Shown: positions 1 to 8,600 of the stretch, piece after piece | Layout: every line of letters begins with the position of its first letter | How positions within the stretch are numbered: position 1 is the first letter of the stretch | DNA from: Pedobacter gandavensis | Lineage (GTDB): Bacteria; Bacteroidota; Bacteroidia; Sphingobacteriales; Sphingobacteriaceae | Assembly: GCF_014172405.1 (NCBI RefSeq) | Contig: NZ_WNXC01000002.1 | Coordinates: 248,001-312,000, forward strand | Length of the DNA: 64,000 nucleotides | Direction: 5' to 3' | The notes under the pieces: generated by a model | Told to the model about the DNA's origin: nothing | Databases searched by the model: none | The model's input: only the letters and a program-made list of their open reading frames with translations | Translations under genes and position numbers: made by a program

Positions 1-27
1 CGGTTTTTGTACTCGCATAACCTATTC

Positions 28-1959
28 CTATTGGATTTTTGAAGGAGCATCAACTGGCAATGTGAAAAAGAACCTACTTCCTTTGCCAGGCTCACTTTTA
101 AGGCCGATCTCCCCATGATGCCGCTCCACAATATCAGCACAAAGATATAATCCAATGCCAAAGCCTGAAGCATTTTTGACTTGCATATCGTCGATTCTAT
201 AGTAACGATCAAAAATCTTATGTTGATGAATGTTGTCGATTCCAATGCCATGATCTTCCACAGAGATTAACACCACTTCGTTTTGCAATTTTGCAGAAAC
301 CAACACATCCCCTCCTAGCGGAGAATATTTAATAGCATTACTTACCAGATTATCAATTACCTGTGTGATTTTATGCTTATCTGCATAAATCATAGGTAAC
401 GATTCCGCATCGAATAGAATTGGATGGTTCTTTTCCTGAAATACATAATCATTAATAACCTCTTTAATCAACTCATTCACATCGATCAATTCCGTGCTAA
501 GTTCTGTCTTATTGGTTTCAATCTTTGAAAGATCAAGGAAACTATACACCAGTTTCGTCATTTTATTAATCTGCCCTTCAATCCTGGCACCTACACTTTT
601 AATAAAATTAGGATCTGCCGCCGCCTTACTGGATTTCAATAATTGTGCATAGGCTTTCAAAGAGGTTAAAGGTGTCTTAAGTTCATGACTTGCAATGGCA
701 ATAAAATCGTTTTTTTTCAATTCTTCCTGCTTACTCTCTGTAATGTCCATCACCGTCCCCAACATTCTGGCAGGTGTTCCATTCGCATTAAAAATAACTT
801 TTCCAGTAACGCTGATCCAGTAGATGAGGTGATCAGGCCTCACAATTCTGCTTTGTCTATTATATTTACCAGAGTCTAGCGCAGTTTGAAAAGCCTCTTT
901 TACACCAATAATATCCTCAGGATAAACCAATTCACGAAGCTCTTCAAAAGTCAGATCTGTCTTTCCAGGAATGCCAAATAAGTCCGCCAGACTAGGAGAA
1001 TAAATGAGCTCCATGCTTTGCAGATCCAGGTCCCAGCTCGCAATACCTGTTGCCTCAGAGGCCAGTCGAAGGCGCTCTTCCGTATTTTCTATGGTTTTCC
1101 TGGTGAGCACCCTTCCGGTCACATTATTGACCACTGAAAGTAATCCGGTCACTTCCTGCCCTTTGCCAAAAACAGGCTCCAGATTCAAGTCAAAATAGAA
1201 AATTTCCATCACCCCATCGCGCTCATACTTAACCGGAGATTCTCTGCCTTGATAAGATTGACCACTGGAAATCACCTCCTCAAAAATTTCCCGATACCCG
1301 AATTCCAGCATAGAAGGTAAAAGATCGAAAATCGATTGCCCCAAAACCTCTAAAGGCCCACCTTTGCCCCAAAGCTTACAAATGGCTTCATTGGCATATT
1401 CAATGATGAAATTTCCCTTGGTATAAAGCGCCATTCCTATCGGCGCTTTCATAAACATTTTGTGCAAGCGCTGCTGCTGCTGAAGGAGGTTTTCTGCTGA
1501 TGTACTGGCCATCTCTTTCAACATCACCTGTGCAGTCACATTGGCAGTAGTATTGATGATATAAGCCACATTACCATCCTCGTCCAGAACTGGCTGATAA
1601 GAATTTGACCAATATAAAGGCTCCAATTTCCCTGTCTCACTGGAATAGATATCATATATATAAATCGGAAGCTCTATCTTTTTCTTTGTTCTCAGCATTT
1701 CCTTTAAGGTAGAAAGTGCAAGGCCTTTACCATAATCATCTTTTATTTTACCAGGAAGAACATCGAGCAAATTCTTACCCAATAACTCTGTCCGCGACTT
1801 TAAAGACATGTCAATAAATTGATCGCTAACTGCTAAAATGGTAAAATCAGGGAAATTAGCTTTGAAAACAACCGACTGTGGAGATACTTTAAAATAGTTC
1901 TGGAAATGCTCCCCTGTGTAGAAACAATCGCTGGTAAGTTTAGAAAGCGCCTGGTCCAT
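28..1959 (-). CDS. PAS-domain sensor histidine kinase
   Basis: Probable cytoplasmic sensor kinase of 643 residues; no membrane segment or signal peptide is visible. About three PAS-like sensing domains fill residues 15-410. A HisKA dimerisation helix follows, with the phospho-acceptor His425 in the motif SHELKTP, then a HATPase domain with a DNLVSNAIKYSP N-box, a DHGIGI G1 box and a GFGIGL G2 box. It therefore has the full set for autophosphorylation. No response regulator lies next to it, so it is an orphan whose partner and signal cannot be named. It starts at an ATG and has no close upstream gene on its strand. Confidence 0.93.
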   Translation of the reverse strand: MDQALSKLTSDCFYTGEHFQNYFKVSPQSVVFKANFPDFTILAVSDQFIDMSLKSRTELLGKNLLDVLPGKIKDDYGKGLALSTLKEMLRTKKKIELPIYIYDIYSSETGKLEPLYWSNSYQPVLDEDGNVAYIINTTANVTAQVMLKEMASTSAENLLQQQQRLHKMFMKAPIGMALYTKGNFIIEYANEAICKLWGKGGPLEVLGQSIFDLLPSMLEFGYREIFEEVISSGQSYQGRESPVKYERDGVMEIFYFDLNLEPVFGKGQEVTGLLSVVNNVTGRVLTRKTIENTEERLRLASEATGIASWDLDLQSMELIYSPSLADLFGIPGKTDLTFEELRELVYPEDIIGVKEAFQTALDSGKYNRQSRIVRPDHLIYWISVTGKVIFNANGTPARMLGTVMDITESKQEELKKNDFIAIASHELKTPLTSLKAYAQLLKSSKAAADPNFIKSVGARIEGQINKMTKLVYSFLDLSKIETNKTELSTELIDVNELIKEVINDYVFQEKNHPILFDAESLPMIYADKHKITQVIDNLVSNAIKYSPLGGDVLVSAKLQNEVVLISVEDHGIGIDNIHQHKIFDRYYRIDDMQVKNASGFGIGLYLCADIVERHHGEIGLKSEPGKGSRFFFTLPVDAPSKIQ

Positions 1960-2137
1960 ATGTACAGAAATTTTTCAGGATGATAATCATTATTAAGGAA
2001 AATAAGCTCGTAGATTAATCTGATAACGTAAAATATGAGTATAAGTTTTAAAAATTCTACTCAAATTCCGTTTAAAATATACCTTTTGGTTAACAATATG
2101 ATAACCTTAAACTTAAGAGTAGCTTATACCAGATAAA

Positions 2138-2299
2138 TATCTTTGAAACAGACGCTCCACAATTCTATAATCCTTGCAACTGAAAGAATATAGAAAGCAG
2201 CAGGGAAGAGAACAAATAAGATTGTATTCCCTAATAACTACATATTTTTCTTTTCTCGACGGGCTAGTAGATCAAAAATGATCGCTATCCCGTTTTTTA
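2138..2299 (+). ncRNA. Candidate intergenic small RNA (promoter -7 element to terminator)
   Basis: The 340-base gap between two minus-strand genes holds no coding frame I can support. On the plus strand it has a perfect Bacteroidota -7 element, TATCTTTG at 2138-2145. It ends in an intrinsic terminator: ACGGG (2259-2263) pairs with CCCGT (2289-2293), the interior also pairs GATCA/TGATC, and a run of Ts follows to 2298. The T-run lies on the plus strand, so this is not the terminator of the minus-strand acetyltransferase that ends at 2300. The expected transcript is about 150 nt. No clear -33 TTTG is present at the usual distance, which keeps confidence low. Confidence 0.3.
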
Positions 2300-2830
2300 T
2301 TAGGCTAATTTTTTCTGAGGTTCCCGCAGTAAAAACCAATGTACCATCTCTTCTTTTATGAATTTCTGGTAAAAGCCCAGATGGGTTAGCGTTTTCGTAG
2401 AAGCCTCATTTACATGGGCACAACGGGCAGTAATCATTTTGACATCAGACTGCTTGAATGCCCATTTAATCAATCCTTCAGCTGCCTCAGCGGCATAACC
2501 TTTGCGCCTTTCAGCCGCTATTATCGCATAGCCAAGATCAACAATACCTTCCACCGTTGGCAGGCCTTTAAAACCAGCATCGCCAATCAGTGTTTTACTC
2601 GCTTTATCAATGACCATCCAGGATTCAAAACCAGAAGGTTCTGCTACCAATTCCAGATTTTCAATGATCCTTGGCAAACATTCTTTCAGTTCATCATCAG
2701 GCCAACCTTTGCCCAACTTTAAACCCAACTCCGTTAATAAAGTAAACTGTCCATCCATAACTTCTTTTGCAATCTGGATTGTAAATGGAAGTAAATAAAG
2801 ACGTTCCGTAGTTATCTTTTTTGATTTCAT
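2300..2830 (-). CDS. GNAT-family N-acetyltransferase, RimJ/RimL-like
   Basis: A 176-residue acetyl-CoA-dependent acetyltransferase of the RimJ/RimL type, a family that acetylates protein N-termini, antibiotics or small amines. The start TERLYLLPF is the usual first strand. The central RKGYAAEA stretch is the acetyl-CoA pyrophosphate loop (R/Q-x-x-G-x-G/A), and VNEASTKTLTHLGF is the C-terminal helix typical of this subgroup. It is a single gene, facing away from the next acetyltransferase at 2991. The substrate cannot be told from sequence. Confidence 0.9.
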   Translation of the reverse strand: MKSKKITTERLYLLPFTIQIAKEVMDGQFTLLTELGLKLGKGWPDDELKECLPRIIENLELVAEPSGFESWMVIDKASKTLIGDAGFKGLPTVEGIVDLGYAIIAAERRKGYAAEAAEGLIKWAFKQSDVKMITARCAHVNEASTKTLTHLGFYQKFIKEEMVHWFLLREPQKKLA

Positions 2831-2990
2831 GACTATGCTAAGCTCAATAATAAGAATATTTTAGTCTTTAAACTATATTCCAAACAATTATTTTTTTAAA
2901 ACCCTAAACCTTTTATAATTCTAAAGTATTGAGCAATTTTGCAATTCTTTATTACCACGCTTATAGCAAGCCTGTTTATCTTTATCCCCG

Positions 2991-3527
2991 ATGAAAATTT
3001 TTGCAGAAACAGATCGTATTATTTTAAGAGAGATTACCCTCGAGGATGCGCCATTGATGTTCAAAATGGATTCTGATCCAGAAGTACATAAATACCTGGG
3101 CAGCAACCCTTTAAAAAAAATCAGCGAATCAGAAGAGATTATTCGCTTCATCAGACAGCAATATGAAGAAAATGGTATTGGCAGATGGGCGGTTATTGAC
3201 AAAGAGAGTAACCAGTTTGTAGGATGGGGAGGTATAAAATTCATTACCACACCAATCAATGATCGTAATCAATTTTACGAAGTAGGTTACCGCTTTCTAA
3301 AAGAACATTGGGGTAAAGGTTATGCTACCGAATCTGCTAAAGCTTCTTTGAAATATGCCTTCGAAAAAATGAATCTGGAAACCGTTTATGCCATGGCACA
3401 TGGCGAAAATGCAGGTTCTCGTCATGTTTTACAGAAATCTGGCTTAAAAATCACAGGGCATTTCGACGATGAAGGGATAAAATGCGACTGGTTTGAAATC
3501 AGCAGAGAAGATTGGTTAAAATTATAA
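2991..3527 (+). CDS. GNAT-family N-acetyltransferase, RimJ/RimL-like
   Basis: A 178-residue GNAT protein of the same subfamily as the gene at 2300-2830 but clearly diverged from it. It begins AETDRIILRE, carries the acetyl-CoA loop HWGKGYATE near residues 106-114, and has the helix ENAGSRHVLQKSGL close to the end. The ATG is preceded by an AT-rich stretch with no clear Shine-Dalgarno, as is common in this phylum. A bidirectional terminator follows directly. The substrate is unknown. Confidence 0.9.
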   Translation: MKIFAETDRIILREITLEDAPLMFKMDSDPEVHKYLGSNPLKKISESEEIIRFIRQQYEENGIGRWAVIDKESNQFVGWGGIKFITTPINDRNQFYEVGYRFLKEHWGKGYATESAKASLKYAFEKMNLETVYAMAHGENAGSRHVLQKSGLKITGHFDDEGIKCDWFEISREDWLKL

Positions 3528-3529
3528 AA

Positions 3530-3569
3530 AAAAAGAGCCTGGCCATCAATTTGACCCGGCTCTTTTTTT
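3530..3569. terminator. Bidirectional intrinsic terminator between convergent genes
   Basis: AGAGCC-T-GG pairs with CC-C-GGCTCT (3534-3563). A-run and T-run on the two sides let it work on either strand. It separates the plus-strand acetyltransferase ending at 3527 from the minus-strand gene ending at 3590. Confidence 0.85.
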
Positions 3570-3589
3570 AAGAGAATAAACGGAATAAA

Positions 3590-3880
3590 TTATTCTACAA
3601 TCCTGTTCCAGTCAGGGTGACGTTTTAAATAAGCAGCAACCAGCGGACATAGTGGGATCAATTTGTATCCATTGTCTTCGATATATGCCAACGTTTTTTC
3701 TATCACTGCCGTAGCCGCACCTTTACCTTTTAATTCTTCCGGCGATTCCGTATGAATCAACCAGATCTTTTTATCGCGTTCTTTATACTCGATAAACGTA
3801 ACGTACTCCCCTACTTTAAGCTCAAAACGATGTTCTTCCAGGTTCTTCACCAGGGGTAGACTCACATATTCCTCATTCAT
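3590..3880 (-). CDS. Small GNAT-like acetyltransferase (YjdJ/PF14542 type)
   Basis: A 96-residue protein of the short GNAT-like family. It has the strand FELKVGEYVTFIEYKE, then HTESPEELKGKGAATAV, which is the acetyl-CoA loop (G-K-G-A-A), and ends in the family signature IPLCPLVAAYLKRHP. Members lack the N-terminal half of classic GNATs, so the length is normal. It lies 17 bases downstream of the pirin gene on the same strand and is probably cotranscribed with it. The acetyl acceptor is unknown. Confidence 0.9.
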   Translation of the reverse strand: MNEEYVSLPLVKNLEEHRFELKVGEYVTFIEYKERDKKIWLIHTESPEELKGKGAATAVIEKTLAYIEDNGYKLIPLCPLVAAYLKRHPDWNRIVE

Positions 3881-3897
3881 AACCTTATATACTTTAA

Positions 3898-4770
3898 TTA
3901 ATCAGCCAATTCACCAAATTTACCCATGTTAAAATCAACGATAGCCTGACTGATTTCTTCATCTGTATTCATTACAAACGGACCGTAACTTACGATAGGC
4001 TCGTTCAAGGGCTCACCACTCATCAATAAAATCACACTGTTTTGATTTGCTTTCAAATGAATCTCTTCTCCTTCATTTGCAAACAATACAAAATTATGCT
4101 CCCCTACACGTTCTCCATTTACTTCCACACTACCATTCACCACCAACAAAGCAGTGTTATGCGTAGCAGAAACAGAAGTACTTACTGTTCCTCCCTCATT
4201 TAATTTAATATCAAACAGATTAACCTGACTGTAGGTTTTTGCAGGACCGGAAATTCCATTAAAACTTCCGGCAATTACATTCACCACCCCCGCAGCATCT
4301 GGCAACTCAATTTTACCCATTCCCGCAGCGGTCAACTCCTGATAATGTGGCGCTACCGATTTATCTTTTTTAGGCAGATTTACCCATAACTGTACCATTT
4401 CAAAAGGACCACCCTTTTTAGAAAACGCTTCTTCATGGTACTCTTTATGTAAAATACCATTTCCAGCTGTCATCCACTGTACATCACCAGAATTGATGAC
4501 CCCATGACTACCTGTACTGTCATGATGGGCTACCGTTCCTTTATAAGCAATAGTTACCGTTTCAAAACCTTTATGTGGATGGACACCTACGCCTCTTACA
4601 TGACTTGAAGGACCAAAATCATACTCAGGATTAAAGTCCAGGAGCAAAAACGGGCTGATTCTTTCCTGAGGGATACCTGCTCCCGGGATATAATTAAATA
4701 CCCTAAACCCATCACCAACCATGTGTGGTCTGCCAGAATTTGTCACGATTTTTTCAATTACCTTTTTCAT
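3898..4770 (-). CDS. Pirin family protein (cupin fold)
   Basis: A pirin of 290 residues from the preferred start. The frame is open further upstream to 4809, but the internal ATG at 4770 has GGAGAAA five bases before it and gives the normal pirin start MKKVIEKIV, so I choose it. The metal-site region HPHKGFETVTI lies in the N-terminal cupin domain, and a GNGILHKEYH-type stretch follows. The C-terminal pirin domain ends in SGEPLNEPIVSYGPFVMN. Bacterial pirins bind a metal, and some have quercetinase activity or regulate enzymes. The role here is not shown. The small acetyltransferase gene follows in the same transcription direction. Confidence 0.93.
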   Translation of the reverse strand: MKKVIEKIVTNSGRPHMVGDGFRVFNYIPGAGIPQERISPFLLLDFNPEYDFGPSSHVRGVGVHPHKGFETVTIAYKGTVAHHDSTGSHGVINSGDVQWMTAGNGILHKEYHEEAFSKKGGPFEMVQLWVNLPKKDKSVAPHYQELTAAGMGKIELPDAAGVVNVIAGSFNGISGPAKTYSQVNLFDIKLNEGGTVSTSVSATHNTALLVVNGSVEVNGERVGEHNFVLFANEGEEIHLKANQNSVILLMSGEPLNEPIVSYGPFVMNTDEEISQAIVDFNMGKFGELAD

Positions 4771-4878
4771 TACATTTCTCCTTTTTTTGACACAATAGTC
4801 AATCGCCATCGCGAATTAATTATTGTATACAAAGATACCCCTGCTAACATAACCGTACATTGATGTAAGATAAGAACG

Positions 4879-6642
4879 CTATTTTCCGACTCCATCAACC
4901 GCTTGAGGATAAGCATTCTTCATAATTGTTCTAATCACCTTATCCAGCTCATCAGAAGAAGATTTTAAATGTGTCAGATAATCTTTTAAAGTTTCATCCG
5001 TACCATAGGCCTGTAATAGTTCTACCAATCCCATAATACGGGCCAAAGGCGCGCGGATTTCGTGCGCTTGAATCCAGGCGATCTCTCTTAATTGCCGGTT
5101 TTGTGACTCTATAGCATTAAGATGGTTGATCCTTTCCGTAATGTCCTGCATAGAACCAATGATTCGTGTTGGCTTTCCTACTCCATCGAAAATAACAAAA
5201 GACCGATCCAAGACCGATTTATAAGTCCCATCAGCACAACGAAAACGGTATTCCAGCTGCAATCTTCTTTTTTTATTGGTGGTCAGCAATTCAAACTCCT
5301 CCAATACCTCCTGCACATCATCAGGATGAATTCTTTCCAACAACCAATGCTGACTGGTATTTGTATTGGCATAGCCAAACACTTCTTTTACACCCTTATT
5401 CCAAAGAATAATTCCAATATCCATGTTCCAATCCCAAATCACATCACTAGTGGCTTTAGAAACAATGTTATACCTTCCTATACTCTCAGCAATTTTTCTT
5501 TTGTTCTCAATATCTTCTGTAATATCCCTGGAATTACAAACCATTCCCTGAATTGCTGGGTCATCCATCATATTGGTCATAACCGTCTCCATCCAACGGT
5601 AGACCCCTTCACTATTTTTAAATCTAAATGGAGAAATATCAGCATGTTTATGCTTTTTTATCCGATCAAACTGATGCCGCGTTTCCTTCTGGTCATCAGG
5701 ATGAATGAAATTGAAAATATTTTCTTCCAACAAACGGTTAGCATCAATACCCAGAATAGCCATTGCCGCCGGACTAGCGTATTTATAACCACCATCTATA
5801 TCTACAATTGCAATAAGGTCTGATCCATTCTGAACCATGGCCTTAAACCTTTGCTCACTAGAAAATAAAGCATTTTCTGCCAAAATCTGCTTGGTACGGT
5901 CAATGACCAATCCCAAACAAGCCGATATATCCTTAAACCAAACCGCATTACTTTCAATCGTAACATAAACCAAATCCCCATTCTTTTTACAGTGCCGAAT
6001 GATCGTTTGATTAATATCGCCTATGGAGAGGTGATCAATAATGACATCTGGAATCACTGCAGTATCTTCCAAAATCCGGATATCATTAATTGTCATTTTT
6101 AAAAACTGCGAACGCGTATATCCATAGAACTTTATCGCAGCTTCATTTACATCCAGAAAAGCTAGAGTTTCTTGATTATAGAGCCATTGTGGAAGCGGGC
6201 TCAGGTTAAACAAATCAATGTATCGCTGTTTTTCCTGTTGTAATTGTGCAGTGGCCTCTTTATGGGCCGTAATGTCTTTGAAATAAACCGACAATCCTTC
6301 ACCAGATGGAAAGGCTGCCACTTCCAGCCAGACCTTATTGGGTTCAAAATATTCCTGAAAACGTACTGAGGTATTTTCTGCTATTGCACGATGATATTCT
6401 GTATAAAACTTAAGTGGAATAGCCTCCGCATAAACTTCCCATAAATTCTTGCCGATAATGTGTTTCCTCGGCATCTGCAGCATTCTTTCGGCTTCTTTAT
6501 TCCAATAGGTAACCGTCCAATTGCGATCTACTTCAAAAAAAGCATCAGTAAAACTTTCCAATATATTGGAAATTCTTTTCTGATATGCCTTCAACTGCTT
6601 TTCAAAGGTGATATCTGAACGAGGAGCTTTAATACTTTTCAT
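4879..6642 (-). CDS. Multi-PAS protein ending in a HisKA helix, with no ATPase domain
   Basis: A 587-residue protein with about four PAS/PAC repeats (roughly 15-130, 140-260, 260-385 and 385-515). PAC motifs such as RDITEDIENKR and QDITERINHL mark their ends. The C-terminus is a HisKA-like helix with His527 in AHEIRAPLARI, but only 60 residues follow it and no N, G1 or G2 box exists. The stop at 4879 is clean, and the downstream DNA to the pirin start at 4770 is too short to hold an ATPase domain. It may be phosphorylated in trans by another kinase, or act as a scaffold or sensor. No transmembrane segment is visible. Confidence 0.85.
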   Translation of the reverse strand: MKSIKAPRSDITFEKQLKAYQKRISNILESFTDAFFEVDRNWTVTYWNKEAERMLQMPRKHIIGKNLWEVYAEAIPLKFYTEYHRAIAENTSVRFQEYFEPNKVWLEVAAFPSGEGLSVYFKDITAHKEATAQLQQEKQRYIDLFNLSPLPQWLYNQETLAFLDVNEAAIKFYGYTRSQFLKMTINDIRILEDTAVIPDVIIDHLSIGDINQTIIRHCKKNGDLVYVTIESNAVWFKDISACLGLVIDRTKQILAENALFSSEQRFKAMVQNGSDLIAIVDIDGGYKYASPAAMAILGIDANRLLEENIFNFIHPDDQKETRHQFDRIKKHKHADISPFRFKNSEGVYRWMETVMTNMMDDPAIQGMVCNSRDITEDIENKRKIAESIGRYNIVSKATSDVIWDWNMDIGIILWNKGVKEVFGYANTNTSQHWLLERIHPDDVQEVLEEFELLTTNKKRRLQLEYRFRCADGTYKSVLDRSFVIFDGVGKPTRIIGSMQDITERINHLNAIESQNRQLREIAWIQAHEIRAPLARIMGLVELLQAYGTDETLKDYLTHLKSSSDELDKVIRTIMKNAYPQAVDGVGK

Positions 6643-6978
6643 CTTAATTTACCTTAATTACTTACCAAAATACTTGTTTCCAAATCCCAAAATGATCAGG
6701 ATAAAAAACAAAAAAAACTTAATACAGGGAAGTATTGTAAAAACACTAAGAAATTAAAATCTATCAGATATTATTGCTTAACGGCAAAGAACTAAAACGC
6801 TATGCTAATAATAGATTCATTGTCCTTGAATTTGTAATACAACGAATTTGGTGTACACATTGTTTTTATGATACCATTAAAACAAGGAGGTATTGTCATC
6901 CAGACCAGCCCTAATCATGAACATATTGATTTTGAAAACCTCATTTTTTAGCGTTGTTGCCGGTATTTAGCATCTAAG
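6643..6978. other. Intergenic region, one possible 27-codon frame
   Basis: A 336-base AT-rich gap. The only thing noted is a short plus-strand frame, ATG at 6866-6868 to TAG at 6947-6949, coding for 27 residues with a protein-like composition (it begins MIPLKQGG and ends FENLIF). It has no clear promoter or ribosome site, and I do not call it a gene. Confidence 0.3.
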
Positions 6979-7674
6979 TTATTGGCGATCTTTAGAGTCT
7001 AAATTAGATTTTCGTATGGTTCTTCTCACCGGAATCACAGGCATATAAATACTCAGGCGAAGCTCATTAAGCATTTTTTTTAACCGCTTCATCAATCCAA
7101 TCAGTAAAACCACCTGATCATCGTCCTGGTTTAGCAATCTAAAAGCATCATCATTGCTCAGCTTAAATTGCTTTTTTAATACCAAAGGGATTTTATTGCT
7201 CTGTGCAGTCAATGCACAAGCATATAAAAATAAACTATGAATAAATTCTGCCAGGGAGCGTTCGTAACCTAATTTGAGCTTCTTATAGCTTTTATTGCGT
7301 TTGAAATGCATCTGGTAGGGTTTAAAACGCATTCCTTCGAAAAAAAACATCGTATCTTCATCCGGATCGTGATCTTCAAAGGCTTCTATCCCAAACCAGC
7401 CGTCCAATTCAAACTTGGCCTTACCTATAATCGTAAATGCGTGTAAGCAGTTTTGGACAAATGGATCATCCACATCGTCAAAGAAGGTTCCATCTCCAAT
7501 CGGAAATTCCCATGGATTATTAAATTCACTATAATATTCCTTAAAAGCCTTTTTAAAAGTAAGGTAATAAACAAATTCATAAAAATCTGAATGTACCGTG
7601 CCCATCATCATACTTAAACCTCTGATACAAATATCTAAATCAAAAGGATCATTTCTAGAAGTCTTCATAATCAT
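6979..7674 (-). CDS. Hypothetical protein, 231 residues
   Basis: I do not recognise this protein. It appears soluble, with an acidic middle (EAFEDHDPDEDTMFF), aromatic-rich helices in the first third, and a basic C-terminus rich in Lys and Arg (residues about 195-231). No signal peptide, membrane span or catalytic motif is visible. It starts at ATG 7674, with a second Met two codons later that could also serve. It is monocistronic. The length, codon use and amino-acid composition support a real gene. Confidence 0.7.
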   Translation of the reverse strand: MIMKTSRNDPFDLDICIRGLSMMMGTVHSDFYEFVYYLTFKKAFKEYYSEFNNPWEFPIGDGTFFDDVDDPFVQNCLHAFTIIGKAKFELDGWFGIEAFEDHDPDEDTMFFFEGMRFKPYQMHFKRNKSYKKLKLGYERSLAEFIHSLFLYACALTAQSNKIPLVLKKQFKLSNDDAFRLLNQDDDQVVLLIGLMKRLKKMLNELRLSIYMPVIPVRRTIRKSNLDSKDRQ

Positions 7675-7903
7675 CTATCCTAAAATGGTATAAAGTTAAA
7701 TATACAATTATATTTAACTCTCTATTTATCTTCCCGATTTTTTAAGCACAGGCTGTTGACAGGAATTCTATCTGCCATTGACAGTTGTGCTTTGTTGAGC
7801 TGGAGTTTCAGCGAATTTGGAGTTGCTCCTGATCTAAACTCAACCGGCTGCCCAGTCTCTAGTATACTACAACTGACCACCTAAGATTGTTCAAATGGCA
7901 ATA

Positions 7904-8572
7904 TCAAATCGGTTCGGATTTCCTTTGTTTTTGAAATACCGAGCTCTGGATAAATCGGCTGTAATAATACTGCTCTTCCAACAACTTATAATCTGCAGCC
8001 ACAAAATAAGGACCCATATTGATCAATTTGGATGCTTCAACATTTCCTGCTATTTTAAAAAATTGATACATAACTACCAAAAACAATCGTTTCCACCAGC
8101 TTCCGCGCGCTGCAGTAGCATCCTCCGCGGTTCCCCCTGAGTTGAAATCTGTATGAAACCAAAGACCTTCCTGCTTAAGCGTATCATCCAAATGATGGAA
8201 CACCATTTCAGCTCTTTGTTCTGAGAAATTATCAAACAAAAATGGCGTACAGATCACATCAAAAAGCATTTCACTGGAAAATTCCTCAATACTCTGGTTG
8301 ACAAAACTAACCGTATTTCTGCCAACGTCCCTTTTTTTAGACAGGGCAATCATTTTCGCTGAAATCTCTACATAAACCAGCAACAGCCCTTCCGGCCGGA
8401 CTTTAGCAATTTCCTCCAAAATCCAACCCGTTCCTCCTCCAACAATCAATACGCTGCCTTTTTCTGGAAGATAGCTCAATTGATGAATCTGTGCATTTAC
8501 CTGAGATTTAAAGAAAACCAGGCGGCTCAGCCGATCATAATAACGCGCTACTTTATCATAGTTATTGATCAT
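7904..8572 (-). CDS. Class I SAM-dependent methyltransferase
   Basis: A 222-residue methyltransferase. Motif I is VLIVGGGTGWILEE near residues 40-53. An acidic strand end (LVYVEIS) follows, and a FDVICTPFLFDNF stretch marks the motif IV region. It lies 28 bases downstream of the UbiA-like gene on the same strand, so the two are probably an operon. The pairing with a prenyltransferase-like membrane protein suggests a lipid, quinone or aromatic substrate, but this is only an inference. The 229-base gap upstream of the window's unknown 231-residue gene holds at most a 45-codon GTG frame. Confidence 0.85.
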   Translation of the reverse strand: MINNYDKVARYYDRLSRLVFFKSQVNAQIHQLSYLPEKGSVLIVGGGTGWILEEIAKVRPEGLLLVYVEISAKMIALSKKRDVGRNTVSFVNQSIEEFSSEMLFDVICTPFLFDNFSEQRAEMVFHHLDDTLKQEGLWFHTDFNSGGTAEDATAARGSWWKRLFLVVMYQFFKIAGNVEASKLINMGPYFVAADYKLLEEQYYYSRFIQSSVFQKQRKSEPI

Positions 8573-8600
8573 AGACAGGGAGTATCAACGTTTAAAAAAT

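Noticed and set aside
4771..4809. Longer N-terminus for the pirin
   Set aside because: The extra 13 residues are basic and unlike pirins, and a good ribosome site stands before the ATG at 4770.
5122..5823. A 233-codon plus-strand frame
   Set aside because: It lies antisense inside the multi-PAS gene, has an unnatural composition rich in Ile, Phe and His, and no known domain.
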